DNA of 64,000 nt, taken from NCBI RefSeq assembly GCF_013408335.1, contig NZ_JACBZR010000001.1, forward strand, positions 248,001-312,000, given 5' to 3'. The position numbers and the translations under genes were made by a program. Under the pieces are notes generated by a model. The model had not been told where the DNA came from. It saw nothing but the letters and a program-made list of their open reading frames with translations, and made no database searches. How positions within the stretch are numbered: position 1 is the first letter of the stretch; each line of letters starts with the position of its first letter. Positions 41,946 through 51,475 of this stretch are shown here, piece by piece. The DNA comes from Nocardioides panzhihuensis (GTDB lineage Bacteria; Actinomycetota; Actinomycetes; Propionibacteriales; Nocardioidaceae).

Positions 41946-44504
41946 CTACTTCGCGTCGCGCTCCTGGGCGGCGAGGGCGCGGGCGACCTCGTCACGTCCC
42001 TCGCGGACGTACCGCTTGGCGGCGGGCTCGGCGGGGGAGGTCTCCAGCCACTTGTCGGCCTTCTCCAAGAGCTCCGGGGAGGCGGCCGGCTTCGGGAAGA
42101 TGTACTCCAGCACCGTCGAGGCGCGGTGGGTGCCGAGGTGCTCCCAGAGCGTGTCGGCGGCCTCGAAGTAGCGGTCGACGAAGGGCGCGAGCACCTCGTC
42201 CTGCCCGTTGCGCTGGAACGAGAGCACGATCGAGCGCGCGGTCTCGTTGGCCACGTCGGTGCGGACGACGACCGACTCCCAGGCCGCTTCCTTGGCCTCG
42301 GCGGTCGGCTGCGCGGCGCGGGCGGCGGCGGCCTTCTCCTTGCCAGAGATGGTGTTGTCGCGCTCGAGCTCGGCGTCGATCTCGGCCTCACCGAAGGTGC
42401 CGGAGGCGGCCAGGCCGGTGACGAGCGCCCAGCGCAGGTCCTGGTCGATCTCCAGACCGTCGAAGACCAGGTCGCCGGAGAGCAGCCCCTGGAGATCGGC
42501 GATCGCGACCTCGGAGCGGCCCGCCGCGGCGTACGTCCGGGCGAAGGTCAGCTGGTGGTCGCTGCCCGGGGCAGCGGCCTCGAGCAGGCTCTTGAGCCCG
42601 GTCTCCCAGCGCGCCTTGAGGGCGTCGCGGTTGGCCGGGGCGGAGAACGAGCCCACCGCCTGGGCGGCGAAGACCGGGATCCGGGTGACGCCCCAGGCGT
42701 CGGTCTCCTGGCCGATGTTGGCGAGGACGAGCTCGACGAAGTCGGTCGCCCGCATCTCGGCGTCGCGGGTCATGTCCCAGGCGGCGCCCCAGATCAGTGC
42801 GCGCGAGAGCGAGTCGTCCAGCGCCGACAGCGCCGACAGCGCGGTGGCCAGCGAGCGCTCGTCGAGCCGGATCTTGGCGTACGTCAGGTCGCCCTCGTTC
42901 AGCAGCAGCAGGTCGGGCTGCTTGACGCCGGCCAGCTGCGGGACCTCGGTCAGCTCGCCGGTCACGTCGATCTCGAACGCGTCGCGGCGGACGAGCGCGC
43001 CCTCGACGAGGTCGTAGAGGCCGAGGCCGATGCGGTGGCGGCGCAGCGTCGGGTAGTCGGCGGCAGCGCTCTGCCTGACGGCGAACGAGGTGTACGTCCC
43101 GTCCGCGGCCAGCTCGAACGACGGCGCGAGGGTGTTGACGCCGGCGGTCTGCAGCCACTCCTGCGCCCAGCCCTGGAGCTCACGCCCGGAGGCGGCCTCG
43201 AGGTGGCGCAGCAGGTCCTTGAACTCGGAGTTCCCGTAGGCGAACTCCTTGAAGTAGGCCTTCAGGCCGTCCAGGAACGGCTCCAGCCCGACCCACGCCA
43301 CCAGCTGCTTCAGGACGGAGGCGCCCTTGGCGTAGGTGATCATGTCGAAGTTGACCTCGACGGCCTGCAGGTCGTAGTTGTCCGCGGCGATCGGGTGGGT
43401 GGTGGGCAGCTGGTCCTGGCGGTAGCCGGTCTGCTTGCGGGCGTTGGTGAAGCCGGTCCAGGCGTCGGTGAACTCGGTCGCGTTGGCCTGAGCGTGGTAG
43501 CAGGCCCACTCGGCGAACGACTCGTTGAGCCAGAGGTCGTCCCACCACCTCATGGTGACCAGGTCGCCGAACCACATGTGAGCCATCTCGTGGAGGATCA
43601 CCGAGGCGCGGAAGTCGTAGAAGGAGCGCGGCTGCTTGGAGCGCGGCAGGTACTCATCGCGCAGCGTCACGGCGCCGGCGTTCTCCATCGCGCCCATGTT
43701 GTACTCAGGCACGTAGAGCTGGTCGTACTTCCCGAACGGGTAGGGGAAGTCGAAGGCGTCCTCAAAGAACTCGAAGCCCTGCTTGGTGATCTTCACGACC
43801 TCGTCGCGGTCGAGGTGGGGGACCAGCGACTGGCGGCAGTAGTGGCCCAGCGGGATCGTGCCGAACTTGCCCTCGTAGACGTCCTGGACCTCGTGGTACT
43901 CACCGGCGATCAGCGCGGTGATGTAGGTCGACATCTTCTTGGTGGGCTCGAAGTCCCAGCGCGCAACGGTGGTCGAGCCTGTCGAGACCCCCACCGGCTT
44001 CGGCTCGGGCGTGACGGCGTTGGAGACGACCTTCCAGCCCTCGGGAGCGGTCACGTGGAAGGTGAAGACGGACTTGAGGTCGGGCTGCTCGAAGGTGGTG
44101 TAGACGCGGCGCGCGTCGGGGACCTCGAACTGGGAGTAGAGGTAGACGCGGTCGTCGGCGGGGTCGACGAAGCGGTGCAGGCCCTCGCCGGTGTGGGAGT
44201 AGGTGCAGTCGGCCTTGACGACCAGCACGTTCTCGGCTGCGAGGCCGTCGAGAAGAATCCGAGAATCCTGGTAGGCCACCGCGGGGTCGAGCGCGACGCC
44301 GTTGAGAGTGATCTCGTGGACGGTCGCGTCGACGAGATCGGCGAACGTGGAGGCACCGGCCTCGGTGGAGGTGAAGGTGATCGTCGTCGTCGAGCCGAAG
44401 GTCTCGATACCCGTGGTGAGGTCGAGATCGATGTCGTACGAGAGGACGTCGAGAAGGGCGGCTCTAGCGGTGGCTTCGGCACGCGTGAGATTGGTTCCAG
44501 GCAT
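41946..44504 (-). CDS. pepN: Aminopeptidase N (M1 family)
   Basis: Protein of 852 residues, normal for actinobacterial PepN. A zinc aminopeptidase that trims N-terminal residues from peptides. Exopeptidase motif GAMENAG and zinc motif HEMAH (about 305-309) with the third ligand Glu in NESFAEW 18 residues on. The C-terminal half is the ERAP1-like helical domain. The gene carries a 23-bp GGTCGAG repeat copy near residue 175, encoding VSTGSTTV between PKPVG and ARWDF. GAGAGGA lies upstream of ATG 44504. Monocistronic, ending at a perfect palindrome. Confidence 0.95.
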   Translation of the reverse strand: MPGTNLTRAEATARAALLDVLSYDIDLDLTTGIETFGSTTTITFTSTEAGASTFADLVDATVHEITLNGVALDPAVAYQDSRILLDGLAAENVLVVKADCTYSHTGEGLHRFVDPADDRVYLYSQFEVPDARRVYTTFEQPDLKSVFTFHVTAPEGWKVVSNAVTPEPKPVGVSTGSTTVARWDFEPTKKMSTYITALIAGEYHEVQDVYEGKFGTIPLGHYCRQSLVPHLDRDEVVKITKQGFEFFEDAFDFPYPFGKYDQLYVPEYNMGAMENAGAVTLRDEYLPRSKQPRSFYDFRASVILHEMAHMWFGDLVTMRWWDDLWLNESFAEWACYHAQANATEFTDAWTGFTNARKQTGYRQDQLPTTHPIAADNYDLQAVEVNFDMITYAKGASVLKQLVAWVGLEPFLDGLKAYFKEFAYGNSEFKDLLRHLEAASGRELQGWAQEWLQTAGVNTLAPSFELAADGTYTSFAVRQSAAADYPTLRRHRIGLGLYDLVEGALVRRDAFEIDVTGELTEVPQLAGVKQPDLLLLNEGDLTYAKIRLDERSLATALSALSALDDSLSRALIWGAAWDMTRDAEMRATDFVELVLANIGQETDAWGVTRIPVFAAQAVGSFSAPANRDALKARWETGLKSLLEAAAPGSDHQLTFARTYAAAGRSEVAIADLQGLLSGDLVFDGLEIDQDLRWALVTGLAASGTFGEAEIDAELERDNTISGKEKAAAARAAQPTAEAKEAAWESVVVRTDVANETARSIVLSFQRNGQDEVLAPFVDRYFEAADTLWEHLGTHRASTVLEYIFPKPAASPELLEKADKWLETSPAEPAAKRYVREGRDEVARALAAQERDAK
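43968..43990. repeat. REP-like GGTCGAG unit inside pepN
   Basis: GGTGGTCGAGCCTGTCGAGA and the next three C bases match the first unit of the 3.8-kb repeat block (GGTGGTCGAGCTTGTCGAGA) except at one position. It stays in frame in pepN and encodes part of VSTGSTTV. Confidence 0.75.
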
Positions 44505-44657
44505 GCGTGGATCCTCTCATTCTGCCCGGATTTCGAGACATCTATATCGCGTTTGTTGACCGTTCTTGGGTGTCGCTGAGCGTGGAAAGTAAAAATACAG
44601 CGTTGTAATTCCGACACACCGGTATCAATGGTTGACAACTTTCCCTAGGGTGCTCAT

Positions 44658-46367
44658 GTGCCCCTTAAGTCACAGGAACATCAGTATTCACATGAGTCGC
44701 GCCAGGTGGGGAAGCCTGGCGGGGTGCTGCGCCGGGCCTTGGTCACCGGCGCGGTTCTGCTGCTCGTCGGCCTCGGTGTGCAAGTCATCCCCAAGTTGGC
44801 ATCACCGGCGCACGCGGGCTCCATCACGCTCTGCTCCGGCTTCTCGGACTGCCGCAGCAAGGGCTATCCCACCGGCGGATACGAGAACGCCTGGGGGAGC
44901 ATGTACTGGCGGATGTACGCCGGAAGGAACTGCACCAACTATGTGGCGTACAAGCTGATCCAGACCGGTCTGCCGAACGCTCGCCCCTGGTCGGGCGAGG
45001 GCAACGCGACCAACTGGGGCGTGGCGATGAGCAAGCTGACCAACCGGACCCCGACCGTGGGCTCGGTCGCTTGGTGGCACTCCTCGCACCCCAGCGCGAG
45101 TCGCTTCGGGCACGTCGCGATGGTCGAGCGGGTCGGCTCGAGCTCGATCACGATCTCGGAGTCCAACTACGGCAGCGACATCAGCTGGCGCCGGATCAGC
45201 AAGGGCTCTACGAACTATCCGACCGGGTTCGTCCACTTCAACGACAAGCGCCTCTCGGTCACCAAGGCGCCCACGGTCGAGGGAGCGGCGCAGGTCGGCA
45301 AGGCGGTCACGGTCAACACCGGCTCGTGGAGCCCGAACCCGAACAAGATCCGCTACCAGTGGATCGTGGACAAGAAGCCGATCCCGGGTGCGACCAACAA
45401 GACCTTCCGCATCCCCGGCCACCTCGCCGGCAAGCAGATCGCGGCGGTGCTCACCGGCACCCGCCGGGACTACAGCGACGCCAAGACGATGAGCGAGATC
45501 CTGCCGCCGATCAAGCAGGGGACGTTCAGGGTGCTGAAGCAGCCGAAGATCGCCGGGGCTCAGAAGGTCGGCTCGACGATCTCCGTCGGCGGAGCGGCCT
45601 ACGAGCCGTCGGCCAAGATCGGCGAGGTCAGGTGGTACGCGGACAAGAAGCTGATCGCGCGCACCAAGTCCCGCTTCCTGAAGGTGCCCGCCGCGGCCTC
45701 CGGGAAGAGGGTCGGCGCGGTCGTCGTCGGCGTCCAGGAGGGGTACAAGCCGAAGTACTCCTATGCCTTCGCCACCTCTCTCGTCGTCGGCGGCAAGGCT
45801 CCGCAGCAGCCCACGGAGCCGGAGCCGCCGAGCGGGTCGCTGACCCAGACCGCGGCCGGCTACGTCAAGGGCGGCACTCGCCTCGGCGGGCTGATGCAGG
45901 TCGATCCGGGCAGCTTCAGCGAAGCGGTGGACATCTCCTACCAGTGGACGCGCGAAGGCACGCCGATCTCGGGGGCGACGACCGAGAAGTACCGCCCGAG
46001 CGACGCCGACGTCGGTCGCCGGCTCAGCGTCACCGTGGTCGCCAGGTCTCGCAGTGGCGAGACCGTGTCCAAGACGTACGGTCCCAGCGGCCGGGTGCGG
46101 GTCAAGCCGACCGTCGAGGTCACCGCGACCGGAGGCTCCCGGGAGGCTGACGTGGTCGTCAAGGTCACCGCGCCGGGCTACGTGCCCAGCGGTTCGGTCA
46201 AGATCACGACCAACGGCGGACGTACGGTCACCAAGCCCCTCGGCAACGGGACGGCGGGCGTCACCTTCGTCAAGCTGCCCGCGGGCGAGTACGCCGTCAC
46301 TGGCGCCTACAGCGGCGACGAGGTCGCCTACTGGGCCAGCGGGGGTGACTTCACCACCGTCAGGTGA
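44658..46367 (+). CDS. Secreted CHAP-domain protein with Ig-like repeats
   Basis: Protein of 569 residues. An N-terminal membrane/signal segment (ALVTGAVLLLVGLGVQVI, then SPAHAGS) precedes a CHAP domain with the catalytic Cys in GRNCTNYVAYKL (about residue 92) and His in FGHVAMVERV (about 151). CHAP domains cleave peptidoglycan amide or peptide bonds. After residue 200 come three repeats of about 90 residues (VGKAVTVNTGSWSPNPNKIRY; VGSTISVGG; GGLMQVDPGSFS), each with a YQW or WYA core, and a final Ig-like domain (VTAPGYVPSGSVKI). A cell-wall-acting or surface protein, target unknown. GTG start. Confidence 0.85.
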   Translation: MPLKSQEHQYSHESRQVGKPGGVLRRALVTGAVLLLVGLGVQVIPKLASPAHAGSITLCSGFSDCRSKGYPTGGYENAWGSMYWRMYAGRNCTNYVAYKLIQTGLPNARPWSGEGNATNWGVAMSKLTNRTPTVGSVAWWHSSHPSASRFGHVAMVERVGSSSITISESNYGSDISWRRISKGSTNYPTGFVHFNDKRLSVTKAPTVEGAAQVGKAVTVNTGSWSPNPNKIRYQWIVDKKPIPGATNKTFRIPGHLAGKQIAAVLTGTRRDYSDAKTMSEILPPIKQGTFRVLKQPKIAGAQKVGSTISVGGAAYEPSAKIGEVRWYADKKLIARTKSRFLKVPAAASGKRVGAVVVGVQEGYKPKYSYAFATSLVVGGKAPQQPTEPEPPSGSLTQTAAGYVKGGTRLGGLMQVDPGSFSEAVDISYQWTREGTPISGATTEKYRPSDADVGRRLSVTVVARSRSGETVSKTYGPSGRVRVKPTVEVTATGGSREADVVVKVTAPGYVPSGSVKITTNGGRTVTKPLGNGTAGVTFVKLPAGEYAVTGAYSGDEVAYWASGGDFTTVR

Positions 46368-46405
46368 GCGGAACAGATCCGGGGCGGGAGTGGTTGAGTG
46401 TCGAT

Positions 46406-47038
46406 ATGACGCAGACCACTCCCGCCCCGCCGTCCGAGAAGACCGCCGCCGACTTCTGGTTCGACCCGGCCTGTCCGTTCGCGTGGATCACCTCGCGCTG
46501 GATCCTCGAGGTCGAGAAGGTGCGCGACGTCGAGGTGACGTGGCACATCATGAGCCTGGCGTACCTCAACCAGGACAAGGACATCCCGGAGGACTACCGG
46601 GAGATGCTGAAGACCGCGTGGGGCCCGGTGCGGGTCTGCATGGCGGTGCAGAACGAGTACGGCCAGGAGAAGCTCGCCGAGCTCTACACCGCGCTCGGCA
46701 CCCGCCGCCATGTCGAGGGCCGGGAATTCGACCGGGCGATGATCGAGGAGGCGCTGACCTCGGCCGGGCTGCCCGCCGAGCTCGCCGACGCGATGGACGA
46801 CACCTCGCTCGACGAGGCGATCGCGAAGTCCCACCACGAGGGCATGGACCAGGTCGGCAACGACGTCGGCACCCCGACGATCGCGATGAACGGCTCGGCC
46901 TTCTTCGGTCCGGTCATCTCCAAGGCGCCCAAGGGTGAGGAGGCCGGCAAACTCTGGGACGGCTTCCAGCTGATCACCGCCTACCCCTACGTCTACGAAC
47001 TCAAGCGCGCCCGGGTCCACGACCTCGACTTCAGCTGA
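46406..47038 (+). CDS. DsbA-like thioredoxin-fold protein (Rv2466c family)
   Basis: Protein of 210 residues closely resembling the mycothiol-dependent nitroreductase Rv2466c of mycobacteria: ADFWFDPACPFAWITSRW, MSLAYLN, TAWGPVRV, SHHEGMDQVGNDVGTPTIAMNG and FFGPVISKAPKGEEAGKLWD. The active site is CPFA, whereas Rv2466c has, from memory, CPWC, so only the first cysteine is present; a monothiol mechanism with mycothiol is plausible. ATG 46406 is used because its N-terminus matches the family; GTG 46364 overlaps the preceding stop. Two DinB/maleylpyruvate-isomerase-like genes follow, and that fold is also mycothiol-linked. Confidence 0.85.
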   Translation: MTQTTPAPPSEKTAADFWFDPACPFAWITSRWILEVEKVRDVEVTWHIMSLAYLNQDKDIPEDYREMLKTAWGPVRVCMAVQNEYGQEKLAELYTALGTRRHVEGREFDRAMIEEALTSAGLPAELADAMDDTSLDEAIAKSHHEGMDQVGNDVGTPTIAMNGSAFFGPVISKAPKGEEAGKLWDGFQLITAYPYVYELKRARVHDLDFS

Positions 47039-47081
47039 GCCCGCCGCCGTATTGCCAGTGACGCCACCGCCCGACCAGTCG

Positions 47082-47087
47082 TACGTT
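47082..47087 (+). promoter_or_regulatory. -10 box of the first TIGR03086-type gene (leaderless)
   Basis: TACGTT (47082-47087), 6 nt, then GTG 47094. Supports this start over the frame opening at 47052. Confidence 0.45.
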
Positions 47088-47093
47088 GACGGC

Positions 47094-47645
47094 GTGACTA
47101 CTACAGACGAGGCAGCAATCCTCTCGCGGGCGCTGGACCAGACCAGCGGTCTGTTCCGTCGGGTGAACGCCGGGACGGTCTCGCGGCCGACGCCGTGCGA
47201 GCAGTGGGACGTCGGCGCGCTGGCCGACCACGTGATCGCGGACGGGACCAACTTCGTCACCATGATCCGTGGCGGGGAGCCGGACTGGGGTGCGCCGACG
47301 CCGCACGTCAGCGAGGACTGGGGGCAGGCGTTCAAGGCCAGCGCCGACGAGGTGCTGCGCGCGTGGGAGCAGGGCCCCGGCACGGACGGCTGGGAGGGAG
47401 GCGCGGCGGTGCCGGTCGGCCTGCTCGTCGCCGAGTACGCCACCCACTCCTGGGACCTCGCGCAGGCGCTCGACGTCCCGTCCGCCGAGCTCGATCCCGA
47501 GCTGGCCGAGGTCGGGCTGGCCTTCATGAGAGCGAGCCTGAAGCCGGAGATGCGCGCCGGTGCGTTCGGTGCCGAGGTGACGGCGCCCGAGGGCGCGGGG
47601 CCTTATGAGCGGCTGGCTGCTTTCGCGGGACGCGCCCTCGCCTGA
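47094..47645 (+). CDS. TIGR03086/maleylpyruvate isomerase-like metal-binding protein (1)
   Basis: Protein of 183 residues of the DinB/MDMPI fold (mycothiol-dependent maleylpyruvate isomerase N-terminal-like). The family signature PTPCEQWDVGALADHVIADG is present, with later His in EYATHSWDLAQAL; these His residues should bind zinc. Characterised relatives conjugate or isomerise substrates with mycothiol, but most are unassigned. A paralogue follows immediately. Start chosen from the -10 box 6 nt upstream. Confidence 0.85.
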   Translation: MTTTDEAAILSRALDQTSGLFRRVNAGTVSRPTPCEQWDVGALADHVIADGTNFVTMIRGGEPDWGAPTPHVSEDWGQAFKASADEVLRAWEQGPGTDGWEGGAAVPVGLLVAEYATHSWDLAQALDVPSAELDPELAEVGLAFMRASLKPEMRAGAFGAEVTAPEGAGPYERLAAFAGRALA

Positions 47646-47657
47646 CACCATGGTCGT

Positions 47658-48215
47658 GTGGTTGACCAGATGGGAGTGCTCGCGCTGCAGCGGGCCATGA
47701 CGCAGGCAGCAGAGCTTCTCGACACCGTCACGGCGGACGATTTGACCCGGCCGACACCGTGTCCCGAGTGGGATCTGCGAAGGCTGGCCAACCACTTGAT
47801 CGCCCAGCCCCGCATCTTCGTGACGATGCTCCAGGGCTCGCCACCGGGATGGGCCGGGCACGAGGACTACGCGGTGAACCTGGGCGAGGAACTGCGTACG
47901 CGTGGCAACGAGCTGATCAACCTGTGGCGCGAGGTCGGCGCCGATGACATGGTGATGGTCGACCCCGACTGGCAGTCGACGGAGATCGCGGTCCACACCT
48001 GGGACCTGTGCGTGGCGCTCGGCCGGCCGACCGACGGCATGGATGAGGCGGTCGCCCAGCGGGCGGTCGTCGCGATGGACCGGATCCTCGGCCCGGAGCG
48101 CAAGGGGCGGGCCTTCGCCAACGCCCTCTCGGCACCGACGGGGGCGGGGGCTTACGAGCACCTGGCGGCGTACGCCGGACGGCCGGTGCCGTTCACACCG
48201 ACCCTGTCGCACTAG
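47658..48215 (+). CDS. TIGR03086/maleylpyruvate isomerase-like metal-binding protein (2)
   Basis: Protein of 185 residues, paralogue of its neighbour: PTPCPEWDLRRLANHLIAQP, EIAVHTWDLCVALGRP and APTGAGAYEHLAAYAGRPV align with the first copy. Same expected fold and zinc-binding His set. GTG start 12 bp after the preceding stop, so the pair is probably co-transcribed and arose by tandem duplication. Divergence between the copies suggests different substrates; none can be named. Confidence 0.85.
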   Translation: MVDQMGVLALQRAMTQAAELLDTVTADDLTRPTPCPEWDLRRLANHLIAQPRIFVTMLQGSPPGWAGHEDYAVNLGEELRTRGNELINLWREVGADDMVMVDPDWQSTEIAVHTWDLCVALGRPTDGMDEAVAQRAVVAMDRILGPERKGRAFANALSAPTGAGAYEHLAAYAGRPVPFTPTLSH

Positions 48216-48292
48216 CCACAGAAGTCCCAAGCGACACACCGAACACATGCGTTTGCGGCATGTCGGGCTTCCGGTTCTCCAAAATCAGGGGT

Positions 48293-49516
48293 ATGGCCAG
48301 CTTCCCCCGCGTCATCACAGTGACCCTGACCGCTGTCGTCATCGGCGCGTCGATGCTCGTGCCTGCCATCGGCTCTGGCTTCGTCCCAGGGATCGATCCG
48401 GCCGCCGCCGAGGACAGCCAGGTGATCAAGCTGCCTCGTCTCGAGGACGGCATCGCCACCCGTGACGTGAAGCTTCCTCCGAGGCTGACCGAGCGGTCGG
48501 GCAGCGCGGCATCGACCGAGAAGCTGAGCACGACGACGTTCTCGATGGTCGGGGTGTCCTGGACCGGCGCCGAGACGCCGAAGGTCGAGGTGCGGGTGAG
48601 CAAGTCCGACCAGTGGCGTGGCTGGCAGGTGCTGCCGCTGCAGGAGGACCTGCCCGACGGCGCCGAAGGTGCTGTCGCCGCCCGCGGCAAGGTCGAGCGC
48701 CGCGGCACCCAGCCGGTGTGGACCGGCCGGGCCAGCGGCGTACAGGTGCGGGTCGAGGGCGCGCAGCCCGAGGACCTGAGGCTGACCCTGATCAACACCG
48801 GGCCGCAGGAGGACGTCAAGGCTCCGAAGAAGGAGGCCGGTGACCAGAGCTACGGGAGTGCTGAGGGCAGCGCCAACGGCCGGGTGGCGCGGTCGCGTCC
48901 GCGGTGGGCACCGAAACCGGTGATCTTCACCCGGTCGCAGTGGGGTGCCAACAACTCTTGGCGCAACGGCCGCCCGGAGTACAACACTGCGCTGAAGCAG
49001 GTCCACATCCACCACACCGCCACGAGCAACAACTACTCCAAGGGCGACGTGCCGGGGATCATCCGCGGCATCTACAGCTATCACACCAGGTCACTGGGGT
49101 GGTTCGACATCGCCTACAACTTCCTCATCGACAAGTTCGGCCGCGCCTGGGAGGGCCGCTCCGGCGGCATCGACCGGCTCGTCAAGGGCGCCCACACGCG
49201 CGGTTTCAACCACCAGTCGATGGGCATCGCCCTGCTCGGGAACTTCGAGAACGTACGTCCCTCCGACGACGCCCTCATCAAGACCGAGCGGATGGCGGCC
49301 TGGAAGCTCGACATGGCCGGCCGCGACGCGCGCGGCAAGCTGGTGACCGTCTCGAAGGGCAGCGACCGGTTCCCGGCGGGCCGCCGGGTCCGGGTCTGGG
49401 TCATCGACGGCCACTTCCACACCAACGAGACCTCCTGCCCGGGCGCCCAGCTCGCCAAGTGGCTGCCGTGGATCCGGAAGTACGCCTACCAGCGGGACCA
49501 GATGTTCAACCCGTGA
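48293..49516 (+). CDS. N-acetylmuramoyl-L-alanine amidase, PGRP/Amidase_2 type, secreted
   Basis: Protein of about 407 residues. Signal peptide (VITVTLTAVVIGASMLV), an N-terminal beta-rich domain with WTGAETPKVEVRV, a linker, and a PGRP-type amidase domain from about residue 205: FTRSQWGAN, VHIHHTATSNNY (zinc His), GWFDIAYNFLIDKFGRAWEGR (catalytic Tyr) and VIDGHFHTNETSCPG (zinc His and Cys). Hydrolyses the MurNAc-L-Ala bond. ATG 48293 is chosen because the 11 codons after the alternative ATG 48260 have unusual codon use; neither has a clear SD. Unlike the Amidase_3 lipoprotein near 11 kb, so the window has two amidase types. Confidence 0.88.
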   Translation: MASFPRVITVTLTAVVIGASMLVPAIGSGFVPGIDPAAAEDSQVIKLPRLEDGIATRDVKLPPRLTERSGSAASTEKLSTTTFSMVGVSWTGAETPKVEVRVSKSDQWRGWQVLPLQEDLPDGAEGAVAARGKVERRGTQPVWTGRASGVQVRVEGAQPEDLRLTLINTGPQEDVKAPKKEAGDQSYGSAEGSANGRVARSRPRWAPKPVIFTRSQWGANNSWRNGRPEYNTALKQVHIHHTATSNNYSKGDVPGIIRGIYSYHTRSLGWFDIAYNFLIDKFGRAWEGRSGGIDRLVKGAHTRGFNHQSMGIALLGNFENVRPSDDALIKTERMAAWKLDMAGRDARGKLVTVSKGSDRFPAGRRVRVWVIDGHFHTNETSCPGAQLAKWLPWIRKYAYQRDQMFNP

Positions 49517-49552
49517 GCCGGTGTCGATAGAGGCCCGGTGACGCAGGCTCCC

Positions 49553-49558
49553 TAGGAT
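49553..49558 (+). promoter_or_regulatory. -10 box of metG (leaderless)
   Basis: TAGGAT (49553-49558), 6 nt, then the metG ATG at 49565. A short GGCTCC/GGAGCC inverted repeat surrounds it. Confidence 0.5.
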
Positions 49559-49564
49559 GGAGCC

Positions 49565-51370
49565 ATGAGCAAAGTTCTGTCCGCAGTCGCCTGGCCGTAC
49601 GCCAACGGCCCGCGCCACATCGGCCATGTCGCCGGTTTCGGCGTGCCCTCCGACGTCTTCAGTCGGTACATGCGGATGGCGGGCCACGACGTGCTCATGG
49701 TCTCCGGCTCCGACGAGCACGGCACCCCGATCCTGATCGCCGCCGACGAGGCCGGCGTGACGCCTCAGGAGCTCGTCGACAAGAACCACCGGATCATCGT
49801 CGAGGACCTGGTCTCGCTCGGCCTGACGTACGACCTCTACACCCGCACCACCTCGGCCAATCACCACTCGGTGGTGCAGGAGCTGTTCCTGGGGGTCTAC
49901 AACAACGGCTACTTCATCGAGCAGACCTCGAAGGGCGCGATCTCGCCGTCGACCGGACGGACCCTCCCCGACCGCTACATCGAGGGCACCTGCCCGATCT
50001 GCGGAGCCGACGGGGCGCGTGGCGACCAGTGCGACACCTGCGGCAACCAGCTCGACCCGGACCAGCTGATCAACCCGGTCTCGAAGATCAACGGGGAGAC
50101 GCCGGAGTTCGTCGAGACCCAGCACTTCTTCCTCGATCTGCCGGCGCTGGCCGAGGCGCTGCACGCCTTCCTCGACGAGCGTGAGCAGACCGGCCTGTGG
50201 CGTCCCAACGTCATCCGGTTCAGCCAGAACATCCTCAAGGAGATCCGCCCGCGGGCGATGACGCGCGACATCGACTGGGGCATCAAGGTGCCTCTGGACG
50301 GCTGGCGCGACAACCCGACCAAGCGGATGTACGTCTGGTTCGACGCGGTCGTCGGCTATCTGTCCGCCTCGATCGAGTGGGCGCGGCGCTCCGGCGATCC
50401 GGAAGCGTGGCGCCAGTGGTGGAACGCGCCCGAGTCGCTCTCCTACTACTTCATGGGCAAGGACAACATCGTCTTCCACGCCCAGATCTGGCCGGCCGAG
50501 CTGATCGCCTACAACGGTCAGGGGTCGAAGGGTGGCGAGACCGGCTCGTACGGCGCGCTGAACCTGCCGACCGAGGTCGTCTCCAGCGAGTATCTGACGA
50601 TGGAGGGGAAGAAGTTCTCCTCCTCGAAGAAGATCGTGATCTACGTGCGCGATCTCCTCTCGCGCTACCAGCCCGACGCGTTCCGCTACTTCGTGGCCGC
50701 CGCCGGCCCGGAGTCGAACGACTCCGACTTCACCTGGGCGGAGTTCGTGCGGCGTACGAACGACGAGCTCGTCGCCGGCTGGGGCAACCTGGTCAACCGC
50801 ACCGCCACCCTGATCGCGAAGAACTTCGGCGAGCTGCCTGCTGCGGGAGAGCTGACCGAGGCCGACAAGGCCATCCTGGACACCGTCGGCGGCGCCTTCG
50901 GCACCGTGGGTGACCTGATCGGCCGCCACCGGCAGAAGCAGGCGATCGGTGAGGCGATGCGAGCCGTCGGAGAGGTCAACAAGTACGTCACCGACCTCGA
51001 GCCGTGGAAGCTGGCCAAGGCTCCCGAGGACCGTGAGCGCCTCGGCACCGTGCTGCACGTGATGGCGCAGTGCGTGGCCGACCTCAACCTGATCCTGTCC
51101 CCGTTCCTGCCGTTCTCCGCCAACGAGATCGACAAGGCCCTCGGCGGCAAGGGCGAGGTCGCCCCGATGCCCCGCATCGAGGAGGTCGACGACCTCGACG
51201 ACGGCAAGCCCTACCCGATCATCACCGGCGACTACTCCGGCGCGCCGAGCTGGCAGAGCCACCCGATCGTCGTCGGCACGCCGGTCGCCAAGCCCACCCC
51301 GGTCTTCCAGAAGCTCGACCCGTCGGTGATCGACGAGGAGCTCGACCGGCTGGGGATCAAGCCCGAGTAG
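49565..51370 (+). CDS. metG: Methionyl-tRNA synthetase
   Basis: Protein of 601 residues. Class I synthetase that charges initiator and elongator tRNA-Met. HIGH motif in [12 protein letters not shown] near the N-terminus, zinc-binding [18 protein letters not shown] near residue 140, and the KMSKS-equivalent KFSSSKK near 355. The anticodon-binding helical domain follows; there is no C-terminal tRNA-binding domain, as in the shorter MetG forms. Single copy in the window, ending at a strong hairpin. Confidence 0.97.
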   Translation: MSKVLSAVAWPYANGPRHIGHVAGFGVPSDVFSRYMRMAGHDVLMVSGSDEHGTPILIAADEAGVTPQELVDKNHRIIVEDLVSLGLTYDLYTRTTSANHHSVVQELFLGVYNNGYFIEQTSKGAISPSTGRTLPDRYIEGTCPICGADGARGDQCDTCGNQLDPDQLINPVSKINGETPEFVETQHFFLDLPALAEALHAFLDEREQTGLWRPNVIRFSQNILKEIRPRAMTRDIDWGIKVPLDGWRDNPTKRMYVWFDAVVGYLSASIEWARRSGDPEAWRQWWNAPESLSYYFMGKDNIVFHAQIWPAELIAYNGQGSKGGETGSYGALNLPTEVVSSEYLTMEGKKFSSSKKIVIYVRDLLSRYQPDAFRYFVAAAGPESNDSDFTWAEFVRRTNDELVAGWGNLVNRTATLIAKNFGELPAAGELTEADKAILDTVGGAFGTVGDLIGRHRQKQAIGEAMRAVGEVNKYVTDLEPWKLAKAPEDRERLGTVLHVMAQCVADLNLILSPFLPFSANEIDKALGGKGEVAPMPRIEEVDDLDDGKPYPIITGDYSGAPSWQSHPIVVGTPVAKPTPVFQKLDPSVIDEELDRLGIKPE

Positions 51371-51388
51371 CGGCCGCCACGCCCGCTG

Positions 51389-51433
51389 GAAAGGCGTGCG
51401 ACACGCCGTGTGCCCGCGTGTCGCACGCCTTTC
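51389..51433 (+). terminator. metG terminator hairpin
   Basis: GAAAGGCGTGCGACACGC (51389-51406) pairs over all 18 bases with 51416-51433 across a 9-nt loop. The right arm ends CGCCTTTC, followed by AGGGG. Lies 19 bp after metG and could also serve the minus-strand small gene at 51476-51619. Confidence 0.75.
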
Positions 51434-51475
51434 AGGGGCGCTCGTGGCCCTTGGTGATGTCGCCGCACGGCGTTC

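Noticed and set aside
41883..44579. Plus-strand ORF of 898 codons opposite pepN
   Set aside because: Complement of a complete aminopeptidase N; biased third positions create the open frame.
49091..51262. Minus-strand ORF of 723 codons opposite metG and the amidase
   Set aside because: Spans two unrelated plus-strand genes and has no recognisable domain.
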